DNA of 64,000 nt from Polytrichum commune (taxonomy: Eukaryota > Streptophyta > Polytrichopsida > Polytrichales > Polytrichaceae). This document shows positions 22,802 to 33,971 of this stretch, piece after piece. The notes beneath the pieces were generated by a model, which ran no database searches, was not told the DNA's origin, and saw nothing but the letters and a program-made list of their open reading frames with translations. Numbering within the stretch: position 1 is the stretch's first letter; every line of letters starts with the position of its first letter. The position numbers and the translations under genes are program-made. Location of the stretch: positions 24,262,527 to 24,326,526 of the forward strand of contig OX485808.1 in assembly GCA_950295325.1 (NCBI GenBank), in the 5' to 3' direction.

Positions 22802-25536
22802 CATGGCCGCATACATGAATTTGGAGCCTCCACATACGTTGTATACCGTCTCTCCACTTATAACCAGACTCTGCAATATAGAGACGTAGAACTCCATCCT
22901 GAGTTCCATGGCGGGGAAGATGGTGTAGAGGGTCTCTTGCAGCAGATCCTTGGGAGGGGGATGCGGGATGCTGTAGATTTTCTTGAACGTGTTGTTCGCC
23001 TTGATAGGCGGTCGCCCATCCCTAAGCTCATTGTACGTCAAGAAAATCAGGTTGACCGCTCCCACCTGCTTGTTGCCCCTGGCCTCGTTGATGGCCACGA
23101 TCCCCTCCGTCTTCGCTGGCACGTACGTGCTGTGAAAGATGCTGTACTCGAATTTGATCTTCTGCTCGTACAGCTCTGTGACGACCGACAACTTCTCCTG
23201 TTCGACTATCCACAGCCAAACGTGTGGCTCCCTCATGGCCGGCGATTTGAACTCCATGAACTTGGCCATGAAGGGGTTGTAGAAGGGAATGTCCTTCCCC
23301 CCCTGCCTTGACGCACCCGGGATCCCCCTGAAATCGATCAGGGCAAAAGGGCAACCCCGTCGATCCTCCCTCACCTCGGCCCTGCTTATGGTGCCGTCCC
23401 ACTTGGAAAATGTGACCCTCTCCACGCCGGAGGTCATCACGCAAAACCTTGCCACCCCTTCGAATGTGGCGTTCCTCTTCCTCTCCAAAAATTGTATGTA
23501 CAGCATTACCTCGTGGGGATCCGTGTCGGTTTTCTTAGTCCTTTTGTTCCCCTTCAACTTCAAAACAGAGGCGTTCTCCTTGACCAGACTGCGCATGGAG
23601 GCTCCGTTGATGTTGTAGTCGACCTTTAACAATTGCCATTGCGGCCAGTTGATGTCGCCGTTGACTTCAAAGATTTTATACTCTGGTGCGAGTACGTTCA
23701 ATTCTCTCATAGCAGCAGTCTTCAGCTTCCGGTGGTCACACCACTCCTTGATAGAGTACGTGTCGGGCTTGTGCTTTGGCCTCTTCAAAAAGATCTTGGG
23801 ATAGGGAAGGTTTCTTCCCACGGTGTTCCCAAGAATATGAATCGCACACCTCTTCAGCTCTGACTCCGTCAATTCCTGGAGGTGTCTAAAGAACTTCCTC
23901 AGTAGTGGGGGCGCCTCACCGGTTTTTTCCGTGCTGTACTTCTCCTCGGTGTCGGGATTGACCAAATCGCCCGAGCTGTGTGCATCAAAAAACTGTGTCC
24001 ACAAGTCCCAGGTGTCCCTGTTGCAGCAGATCAGTCTGAGCTCACCCTTCAGCTCAAGCACTGACTTGGTGGTGGTGGACTTTATATCGATGGAAGAGAA
24101 CTTGTCTACCATCGCGTCGCAAAATGCCTGCACAAAACAAGATGTCAGTGTTGCAATTAATACGAACGCACGTTCGTAAATTGAGTATGTAATTGAAGTT
24201 TCCATGAATCTAACACTTTACGAACGTTCGTTCGTAAACTCACCTTCCATTGGGGAGACTGGTTCTTGGCGTTCTCCCTTTCCTTTGGTGGGCATCCGTG
24301 TGCCACCCAGACGTCTCTGGCAGCCACTATGTTAGCCGCCCACGAAGCCTCGAACGCCTTGATTTTGTTCCCCGAGTTCAGGAAGGTTGAAATCTTGCGC
24401 AGCTTGTCCCAATCGTCCGACCAGACCAAGAACGCCTTCCAGTACCGCAGGTCAGCCTTCAGCTCGTGCTGGAAGTTGTCGTCCTTGAGGATCTGTTGCG
24501 ACGCCTCCAAGCTGTGCTGACCATCTATAATCCAGAATTCTCCATTCTGGATTCGCGGCCAATCCACCTCTGTCGGTCGGGATGTCAGCCCCTTGGGCAT
24601 GACGCAGATTGTCTGTCTATCCCACTTGACGTTATTCATGAGGTTGTTGATTTGCCACTTCACCCCACCGCTCTCGCGAGACCTTACCACCCACTTGTTG
24701 GGTGACTTTTCGCACTTGAAGCAGTCCACGTTGAACGTGAAGTGGCGCCCCATGGGCCAGCAATCCTTCGAGTAATTATTGAAATCTCGTAGGATCTTCG
24801 TTGCCTTCACCGCATCTGGATTCTCACCCTTCTTTAAAGGGGTTGGCATCACGGGAGGAGAGCTCACCTCAGCGCCCTCTGTTACTCTAGACCTCTCCAT
24901 TTCGTCCCGGGACCTCTTCGATGGCGTGGAATGACGGTTGGGACCCTCCGTCACCCTGCTCGCGGAAGGCACCGGCTTGGGTGCACTTCTCGATCCTCCT
25001 GCTCCGGATGCGGATGGTTTCCGTGGGCTCTTCTTCTTCTTGTTGGCTTCCGCGACCGCGCTATTGTACTTGGAGATATTCAAGGAGAGCGCGGCCAACT
25101 TCCTTGCTGTCCAGTACAAGCTCAGGGCGTACTTCGTGAAGAGGTCCTTGAGGAAGTGTTTGGCATCAGCCACTACGTTATTTTCCGCGTATGTGTAGGA
25201 GAAACTATGTCTCCTGTACTCTAACAATAGGTTAATGTGATCCTTCTTGTTTTTCATGTCTAGAATCACATAATCTCCTTTTGCCTCAATTGATTCTAAT
25301 TCCCAAGTCTTCATCTGCACCCATTGCTCTGGCTGGTCCGGCGTCGTTTCCAGCTCGTATGTGAAGCGAAGACAGAAAAGACCGTCTGATGTCTTCTCTG
25401 GCAGTACCGTCCATTCCCCTATGAAGTCCTCCTTGGGGACATAATTATCGTTTCCGTTGGGGTCGGACACTGACTCTGGTAGTTGATCTATCTGCACTGC
25501 GAACATCTCAATGGCGCTTCTGCTCGGTCTGGCCAT
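22802..25536 (-). CDS. ParB-like (DGQHS) and methyltransferase-like protein, exons 1-2
   Basis: Exon 1 (25536-24244, 431 codons) and exon 2 (24127-22802, 442 codons) are joined by a 116-bp phase-0 intron. The ATG at 25536 directly follows a CTGCAG acceptor, so a 5' UTR intron is likely. Residues about 1-170 form an unrecognised N-domain. A Lys/Pro/Ser linker follows. Around residues 330-400 lies a ParB/DGQHR-type core: FWIIDGQHSLEAS, then WKAFLVWS, then a conserved-looking Asn (FLNSGNK). Exon 2 ends with VNLIFLTYNELRDG (motif IV position, lacking DPPY) and ETVYNVCGGSKFMYAAM, a motif I-like Gly-rich turn. The order IV then I fits the beta class of amino-methyltransferases. The missing catalytic tetrapeptide makes activity uncertain. 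No breaks are seen in these two exons. Confidence 0.5.
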
Positions 25537-26450
25537 CTGCAGAGCACATAAACATTTAGTATTGCGTTTACGAACGAGCGTTCGTAATTGACAAGCAAAT
25601 CATATACACTAATCATTGAACTATGGCTATGGATACCCGTGAGAAGTTGTAATGATGTCTTCGCTGATTTCATTTACGAACGATCGTTCGTAAAGAATGT
25701 GGTTGCTAAGGTGTATTTGACACAAGTTTACGAACGTGCGTTCGTATTGTTTCTAAACAAGTCCACGAGTTGTCCAGGGTTATCTAATTTCCACGAGGGT
25801 TGTTCGAATTTCCATGAGCATCTTCTAAATAGGTGAATTAATACTTTAGTTCTTATTTACGAACGTGCGTTCGTAAATTATGCTACTTGGGACTGCAGAC
25901 AATTACCATGAAGGGTTTGGTATATTGTTATAGTTTGTGATTACGAACGTTCGTTCGTATTTTTGTATGTGTAATTGAATTTGAGGATTTTCTGATGTAC
26001 AGGGTATACACGAATATACGAACGTGCGTTCGTAAAAATGGAGGGTGAGGTGTGTATTTACGAAAGCATGTTCGTATATGTTTGTGGGGTAAGGCATGTA
26101 TTCACGCCACATTTACGAACGAACGTTCGTAAATGTGGTCATCTGGGATTAGGAAATGGTATATTTATTTATATACATATATCCGTACATATACGTATAA
26201 ATATTGGTATGAATGTTGCAATCTGGCATTGTTCATGATCCTGCAACTCGTGATCAGATTGATGAAACACAAGTGAAAAATGGAATCAGAACAAAATTGC
26301 GAGTCAGTTAGTGATAGTTCAGAATGAAGAGGAAAGTGTTATTTCATACAAAACATGACATACCTCATAATGCAGAAAACAAATCACAAGGAATTCATCA
26401 AACAATAATTTCAGATTGTGAAGGAGTGATTTGTAAAGGAAACCTGTACT
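25537..26450 (-). promoter_or_regulatory. Palindrome-rich 5' region or UTR intron of the ParB/methyltransferase-like gene
   Basis: Eight palindromes occur in 570 bp (25567-26139), spaced about 40-130 bp. The segment ends at a CTGCAG acceptor directly before the ATG at 25536. The likely content is a 5' UTR intron plus promoter-proximal DNA. No coding frame is supported. Confidence 0.45.
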
Positions 26451-26589
26451 CACATTGAATTGTTGCACACAAATCCTCCTGCCTCCTACTGAGAAATCCA
26501 GAAATCCTCACAAATGCACACCAAATTGTCTTTCAAAAGCGATGAATTCGCTTTCAATTGCAATTTCACTTTGTCACACTCTCAAGCCT

Positions 26590-26930
26590 TCACAACTTAT
26601 ATGCAAATCCTACACAAACCCTGATGTACACAACTCACAAGCTTCAGAAAACTCAAGCTTTCTAAAACTCTCAAGCTTTCCTACTCTCAACCTCTCAAGC
26701 TTTCCAAAACTCTCAACCTCTCAACCACCCTGAAACTCTCAACCTCTCAACCTTTCTAAAACTCTCTACCTCTCAATCTTTCTAAAACTCAAGCTCTCAA
26801 GCTTTCTAAAACTCTAAACCTCTCAAGCTTTCTAAAACTCTCTACCTCTCAATCTTTCTAAAACTCTAAACCTCTCAAGCTTTCTATAACTCTCAACCTC
26901 TCAAGCTTTCCTACTCTCAAGGTTCTGACA
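26590..26930. repeat. CT-rich degenerate tandem repeat
   Basis: Short units of the type CTCTCAAGCTTTCTAAAACT alternate with CTCAACCTCTCAA variants. It may lie in the leader or promoter of the minus-strand gene. Confidence 0.75.
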
Positions 26931-27099
26931 ACACAACAAAACAACATTCACAATGAGGCTCTAAAATTGGCAAGGGCTTCGCCGCACCTAAGAGCTCCTC
27001 TCCTCCTCTGCTCCAAATGACAAATGAGGAGGAGAGAGAGGGGCGCGGGGAGGTAGCCGGCGCCGCTAGGGTTTCCAAGCGGCGGCCACGTGGCTAGTG

Positions 27100-27320
27100 G
27101 CCACTGGCGAGGGCTGGGATGGGGGAGGGGGATGGGGATGTGGGATGGGGATGGGGATGGGGATGGGGGGAGGGAATGGGGAGGGGATGAGGATGGGAGG
27201 GGATGGGGAGGGGATGGGATGGGGAGGGGATGGGGATGGGATGGGATGGGATGGGGAGGGGATGGGATGAGGATGGGATGGGAGAAGGGGAGGGGGAGGG
27301 GATGGGGATGAGGGGATACC
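27100..27320 (+). repeat. G-rich simple repeat (GGGGAT/GGGAT)n
   Basis: Over 200 bp of GGGGAT, GGGAT and GGGGAG units with many G-runs on the plus strand. The density of runs of three or more G makes G-quadruplex formation plausible. Frames through it are artefacts. Confidence 0.9.
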
Positions 27321-27712
27321 ATGGGGACATGGAGGGATGAGGGTTCAGGAAAAATGAAATAGGAGATGGGAGGAGCTTAGTTTAGGGACATAAATTTGAC
27401 TTTCCGTATCCCCTTAGTACCTTGACATATGGATTCCTTGTAAACATATTTTAGAAAAGTATGTTCAGATAATTTGTATTTAACAATTCATGTCATTTAG
27501 TAGGTTTTCGATGAAGAATCCACCCCCAAGATGCAAATGTCGTTTTCATGAACGAGACATCTTTAAAGTTCTTCAATGGTTCCTCAAATAAATATTACAT
27601 ATATAAATGACTCAATTTGAATTGTGGAGAGGGGCTATCTGATTCTCCACAAGAGGTGGATGAAAATTCAATTTTCAATACGATGTCATTAATTTAATGA
27701 GGTGTTAGCTTG

Positions 27713-28062
27713 AACCACCCTTAATATGATATTTAGTGTTAGATACTCTAAATACAAACGCATAGTACACTAAATATCACTAACCCTATGAAAGTAACTA
27801 CTATTCATTGCGAACTCAAACACTTAATTTCAACTATAATGGTAATATGTAGATGTCGCATGCACAAATTTTGTGTAAGGAAATTAATATGAAAAAAACA
27901 ATTAACAATGATAAAAACATAAAGGACATGGTAGTAGGAAATGTGGTGGCCCATTTAATATGTCCAACACTAATTATCAAAGAATTGAAATTTAGTGTTG
28001 ACCATGATAGTGTAACAACACTATATTATACAATCAAACACTAAATATCATATTTAGTGTAG
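27713..28062. mobile_element. MITE with CTACACT termini, second copy
   Basis: Inverted relative of the element at 17472-17774. The right end AGTGTAG and the internal ACACTAAATATCACTAACCC block match the inverse of that copy. The left end has drifted (about ACCACCCTTAATATGATATT). No coding capacity. Confidence 0.65.
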
Positions 28063-28250
28063 TGTATTTTAGCCATGTGGTCGCATGTTTTGCTAGTAGT
28101 ATCAATTGATAGTATGAGCTTCTCATAAATTAAGTTAGTGCGATATGGATTATTTAGCAGTCGATATTGTTCGTGTATATAATGCATTGAAGTAACGATC
28201 TAAACCCTAAGCCCGGAAACCACATAGACAACTCTTTCACAAACTCTATA

Positions 28251-28296
28251 CCCAAACCCCAAACCCCAAACCCCAAACCCTAAACCCTAAACCCTA
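28251..28296 (+). repeat. Interstitial telomere-like repeat
   Basis: About four CCCCAAA-type units are followed by three CCCTAAA units, the plant (Arabidopsis-type) telomere repeat. The short length suggests an interstitial tract, for example from break repair. Confidence 0.85.
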
Positions 28297-28299
28297 CAT

Positions 28300-29600
28300 C
28301 TTTTTATCTTACCAACCTTTCTTATATATGGCCATGTTGTGGTCTATGCGCATCATGTCAAAATGGTCTACCAATGTTGGTTCGATTGGAAATTGCTTTA
28401 TTTGGGTCATAGCAACTATAATAATCTAGACTCATGCCAATAATTGTCATTTTGATATAAAACATTGGTTTAGGGGGTGAAGAGTGAATTTTGAAATGTT
28501 AGCCCTTTCACCTTAATAGTTTTGAGTGCAATTTGATCACACAATACACACTTAGTCTTATTATAACATGAATGGTTTAAGACTTCAACTTAAATCAACA
28601 GTTAAGCTATGGTCATGCACATACTTCTTGTTGCAAATAATACAAATATATAATTGTAAGTGCATACTATTGTATGCACCATTCCAAATTAGTTATCCAT
28701 TTCCACACCATGGTTGACCTAAAGTGAATTTCCAATAGGACGTCAAGTCATTTAATTAGGTGTCAACTTGAACTAATAATCGAATACTAGTGCATCAAAC
28801 TTTAATTTTCACCAATGATGAATTGCAACAATGATTCATATTAATATGGGCCGATGTTTGGTGAGCCTCCAGTTCCAAATGTCCTCAATTTACCTAGCAC
28901 AAGCCATTATGGATTAAGCGACTTTTTATTGGTATTCATGCACTTGGTGACCATATTACAAGCATTTTTTTTATGTGAATCATATGACACCTACAATTTT
29001 AGGGGATTCCACAATATGTTCTTAGCCACTCTTACCTCATTGTGTGTGTGAATATATATATCACTTAGACCTTCATCAATTCACTTGGACTTTACACCTT
29101 AGTCGCAAATAATTTAATACTCAATGTTAACCCATCAACCCATATATATATAATATAATAACCCATATATAAAATAGTAAAATAGTAAAATATACATATA
29201 TATACATATAAATATAGACATATAGACATATAGACATATTTTCGTGCGACCTTGGTAACAACTAAGGTGTGCGACGGATTTATAGATTTACAATATGTTG
29301 CGTGCACGCAAGACATGTTCCATACATAATGCTATTTATATATTGCGCATGGATGGAATGGCATATTGTTAGGTCAAAGTAGGCGGCAGGAATCCGCTTT
29401 TTAAATAGCATCCAAGGGATTTTGAACCATCGGGGGGAAGGTACTTAAAGCTTTTCCCCTTCACAGAAGAGCTCTTTTCTGCGGCACATCCAAGTGTGCG
29501 CTCCACAGACTTGACTGGAACGCGCTCAAACCATTTTCTTGTGCGCCAACCCTACACCTCCCAGGTCCACTACAGACTGCACATACCCTTATATACCGCC
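28300..29600. other. AT-rich non-coding DNA
   Basis: No supported gene. It includes a TATA/CATA-rich low-complexity patch near 29.14-29.24 kb. It separates the G-rich tract and MITE from the palindrome-rich upstream region of the transposase. Confidence 0.4.
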
Positions 29601-30836
29601 GCAAATACCGGACGTTTACGAACGCACGTTCGTAAACGTGAGTTGGTAGCACATGTACAATAGGTACATCGATATGATGTGAGTTGTTTACGAACGTGCG
29701 TTCGTAAGTTGATCACAACCGTACTCGACATTGAGTTACTTATAGACAGAACTAGGCACGAAAATTGTGTCGATGATATACGAACGTACGTTCATATATC
29801 TACCTTCAAGACCCAGACGCGTATGAGTTCCCATGTAATCGTTTTCTCCAACGGAACATCTGATGATGGGATATTTACGAACGTGCGTTCGTAAATATCA
29901 TCTGGGATTATTTTTCAAGAATCCAAAAACATTCCTTAATTTATACACTTCCGTGCATTGGCCAGGTTAACAATATGCAAGTTAAATACGAACGAGCGTT
30001 CGTATTTCTCACTACCATTTGTGTCCGCGGAGAATTATGTTAGTTGAATTTTACGAACGCACGTTCGTAAATACCACCTGTCCACCGTCCACGCATCCAC
30101 CAACAGACCTGTTGACGCAAGCATGTGTAGAGGACTACACCGTGTTTATGATAGATACGAACGCTCGTTTGTATCTATGCAATCATGATTTTAGTGATAG
30201 ATGTCGACTGTCATTTTCCACTGGTTATTGGATTTCATGTATCCCTGTAACGTGGCTATAGATATCTCTATTCGGACGTGTCCAATCATTTTTTCCAAAC
30301 ACTGTCGCGGCTGTAACATACATATGATCGGTCGTTTGCATCCGCCCCTAAATTTCGGCTGGAACTTACGAACGATCGTTCGTAAACACTCGCCCATCAA
30401 ATATGATGCTTACTGCATGTGGATAAAGTGGCAAGTATATTTTAGGTGCTCTTATAATATGTCCCATTTAGATTTTATTGTATATTGGGTTGATGTTTTC
30501 GTCCGCGCGTTCGTGAATATATGTGCTTGTGTTGTCCCTTGGTGGTGGACAACCCTTCCAATGTTTTATTGGCGACTCGACCCAAAGCCCTTCACGGGTA
30601 ATATATATCGGAATGGGGTTTCGTTGTGCAGGGACGTCTGAGTCCCGTGTAGGATTTGCATGTCATGGGGCTGTTGTCGAACGCACGTTCGTCTTCATAT
30701 GTGAGGTCCCGCAACGGTGTGGCGAGAGTTGTTTGTGATTTTTGAGCCATATATGTAGGCATATCTCGTATCCGCTTTTGTATGCATTGCGGTGGTTGTT
30801 GTGTTGGTCATTTTACTGGTGGTTTGTTTAGGTTGG
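29601..30836 (+). promoter_or_regulatory. Palindrome-rich region upstream of the transposase
   Basis: Nine clear copies and one degenerate copy of the ACGAACG palindrome (29612 to 30693), at 65-215-bp spacing, precede the transposase frame. In DNA transposons such subterminal or upstream repeats commonly bind the transposase or an accessory protein. That role is inferred here. Confidence 0.45.
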
Positions 30837-33800
30837 ATGGCGATGCACGTTGGATATAGTTCATTGGAGTTGTCCACAAAAGCTTCCTCTTCCGATGATG
30901 ACTGTGAACTATCTTCGCCATCGGTGGGTAGTCATGGCATGGCAAATGCCATGGGTGGATTTGTGGATGCATCCTCCCACGAATCATTTGAAGCGCACGA
31001 ACAATCTATACGTTCCGGGGATGACAATGATGACATTCCGTTATATGCCGATTTCGGTAGGGAGCAATGGGTGGGCCTTGATGTTGTTCTTTTCAACGAT
31101 GTTGGTGTCCCGGTGGCAGATGGCATATGTAGAAACTCTGATCCCCGTGATTGTGTGGATGCCAACCCCCTTGGTCCCGATGATGTGGGTGTGTGCATAT
31201 TGAATTCTTTGCTTCCGCTTGACGTCCCGGTGACATGGAGATTTTCCTTGCGTCGATGGCCTCTTTGTCGGGTTCTCCATGACGGAGTAAGCTTGTTGGA
31301 CCATGAGCGCCGCCATAATCAAACGCAATTAGCTTTGTTGGCCAAAATACGTCCTCGCAAAGGCCTACGCAGATATGATTCTAACCGTGTGCCTCGTGGA
31401 GATAAATAACGTCGACGGGATCGCATATTGGGAGACGAATCTATCCGTTTTGTGTCCGCCAAGGACTGTTGCGAGAGGAAATGTTGCCAATTTTTCCTGC
31501 AGGAGAAAATTAAGTCCCTACGTCAAGAGATGTGGCTTGCGGATTTCCGTATGAGATCGGCAAAGAAACTCGAGGTCCACAGAAATGTCCACATTGACAC
31601 CCATGGGCGTAAAGTGGTCACACTTGAGAATGTGGAAGTGTGTTGTACTGCGTGATATACCATCCACGCCGTGTCAAAGTCTGACTTTTATAGGTTTCAA
31701 AAATATTCATTGTTGGATCGCCGCTCTCGATTTCATGGCAATTCGGGCACAAAGAAACCTAGGGAGGCTACACTCCAAGCCTCCGCGACACTCTCCACTA
31801 TCATAGTCCCATTGGCCGATGCAATGCCCCACAAGACGAGGACATTGTCGTCAGGGGAGAAAGTTGTACAAATGGTGTTGCCCACGGGTACAAAATGGAA
31901 GAACATATTAACGGACATCAATGAAGTGGGTCGCATAGCGGGATGTGGGCCCATTTCTTTGTCCAAGTTGAGTGTGATTAAAAACCAACAGTTTGCCGAA
32001 TACATTTTGAAGAGACCTGGGGACAAGTTCGCTAGGTGTACGACGTGTGAAAAATACAAAGGTCTTCGAGACGCCCACCCCATAGGCACCGAATCCCACA
32101 CTAGACACCAAGCAAAATATATTGAACATGTCAACAACCAAGAGGCTCACCGTCAAGATTACTACAAGAACCGTGCTCTATCCATAATGAGGCCTACAGA
32201 GGTTCTAACAATCATCCATGATAAAATGGACCACGCCAAGACCGCATGCCCTTGTTATGCACGCAAAATAAAGGCCACGGATGGACTCTTCAAGTTGCAC
32301 GTATCTGTCACAGGTTTGTATTGAATCACAAATATGTATTCAAATTCTCTCAAATTTTACTGGGTGTGTTTGCCAAATGTCCAATTTCATACCTCCGTTT
32401 GGAGTTGTCGTTGTTATTGTTATTGTTCAAGCATCGTTTGTTTTTTTTCGCAGGGATGATTGCCCATGGCCATGGAGACGTAAAGTATGCCCATTATGGG
32501 TTGGATTTTTACCCTGGCGATGCTAACCACACAGTGGGTTCATTTGCAAAACTCTTGCACGATCTGGAGAAGCCGCCGTTACATTCATCACGTGCATTTT
32601 TTGATGGTTGTGGAACGACACCCCTTTACGAAGCAGTGTTTGCGGGGAAGGAGGTTTGTATGTCGTCATTGCCAGAACCACCGGGAGAACCTATTTGTGT
32701 AAAACCATTGCCTCCAACTCTTCACGTTCAACTTGATAATTGCGCGAAAGACAACAAATGTCGATACGTATTTTGTTTTTGGTCATTGCTCGTGGCGAAA
32801 GGAATCTTCAAGGAGGTGTTTGTCGTTTTTGATGGTGGGACATACACACAACGACATTGATGCATCATTCGGACGGTGGAGTATGAAGTTGCATGAAGAA
32901 GATTTTCCAACCATACCTCTTCTTATGAACTCGTATATGGATTTGGACCATATGCCAGTAATTCCGCACATGATTGAGGAAGTACCAGATTTCAAGGCCT
33001 TCATCAAGTCATACATGTTGAAGGGAGGGGACCGTTTGGTGGGGCATACCAAAGCACAACAATTCCGATTCTATATAAGGGATGATGGTCTCCCAGCCAT
33101 GCAATTCAAGCTTTTGTGCACATCTCCTAATTGGGGACCGGATGATGGTATACTCGTATGGCGTCAAGACAATGATGGGAAATGTTTGCTCCCGGATGGG
33201 GATCCAAAGCCTTGCAAACCCGATCCCATGAGAAATGGGCCGGAAATCATCAAAGGCATATCCGGATTCATTGAATATTGGAAAGAGTTGTGTGAGGAGG
33301 ACATCACTAGACGTGTTAGAGATACTCATGAACCTTTGATTGCGTATTGGGATCGTATTCGCTCGGCCCTAATGACACTTGGTGGTGACACCCGTACAAC
33401 TTTAACACAAGGATTTTGGCCACAAAGTCGTTTGACGGTTGTTGAGTCCGACACCATGGTTTTTAGCAATGAAGACGTTCGTGAAGAGTTCGCAATGGAC
33501 GAGCATTACGTTGGCCCTGCCCGCAATCGACCGGCACCGTCGTTTCGTATAGGTGTTGATTGCCATGAAGGTTATTTGGTCCTTGTACGAGCAGGGGATG
33601 AGGAACATCCCAAGCCAATTTGGTTGGTGAAAGCATTGTCTTCACCCAATTTTGTTCGAATTAGCCCCAACTTTCGTCAGATTGAGGTGGAATATTGTCG
33701 TCCAAGTACTAAAGACCAGAACGTGCTACGCACTTATTTAGGTTGGGATACCAAAAAGAATTTTAAGTGGACAGTGGACTCAGCGTACACACCGGTTTGG

Positions 33801-33971
33801 ATAAACACTGATACTATACTTTGTGCTTGGAAGCCGCGCAAAGGTTCCAAAACAGAAACAATGACCATCCCCCAAAAACATATAGATTTTGCCAAAGACA
33901 ACTTGGCACGTATTGCAGCTGCGGAAAATGACGCCGATAATGGATATGAAGCGGAAGACGGAGATGTGTAA
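30837..33971 (+). pseudogene. DUF7869-type DDE transposase pseudogene
   Basis: A protein of about 995 codons in two exons, 30837-32313 and 32454-33971, around a 140-bp GT...CAG intron. From N to C there is an acidic N-domain; a Cys-rich segment (CCERKCCQFF); a helical domain with CTTCEKYKG; HGHGDVKYAHYG and FYPGDANHT; then LDNCAKDNKCRYVF and FLMVGHTHNDIDASFGRWS, which look like the core acidic residues of a DDE-type nuclease; and a C-domain ending in an acidic tail. I relate the LDN...GHTHxDID pattern to DUF7869, a domain of transposon-derived eukaryotic proteins. The frame has TAA at 31407-31409, TGA at 31653-31655 and a frameshift near 32825, so this copy cannot make the full protein. It shares palindromes with the divergent gene at 18.7-25.5 kb. 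Confidence 0.7.

Larger units (their letters stand above)
20714..30693. repeat. Dispersed family of about 29 palindromes ACGAACG-NN-CGTTCGT
   Basis: Copies start near 20714, 20761, 20798, 20844, 21126, 21183, 21573, 22609, 22684, 22761, 24161, 24217, 25567, 25673, 25727, 25856, 25941, 26016, 26056, 26108, 29612, 29687, 29777, 29870, 29984, 30051, 30151, 30366 and 30676; a weak one is near 30499. Arms are usually extended by TTT/AAA. Several grow into perfect 28-32-bp inverted repeats (26108-26139, 29612-29639, 29870-29899). The central two bases vary freely. Each site holds four CpGs. Copies lie in introns 1-3, in the 5' region of the minus-strand gene and upstream of the plus-strand transposase. 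Only two lie inside a coding frame. Confidence 0.9.

Noticed and set aside
27090-27330. Frames coding Gly/Trp/Asp or Pro/Ser/His repeats
   Set aside because: Pure translation of the GGGGAT simple repeat on either strand.
20714-30693. CRISPR-like array
   Set aside because: Palindromes are irregularly spaced, lack uniform spacers and lie in a eukaryotic genome across introns and intergenic DNA.
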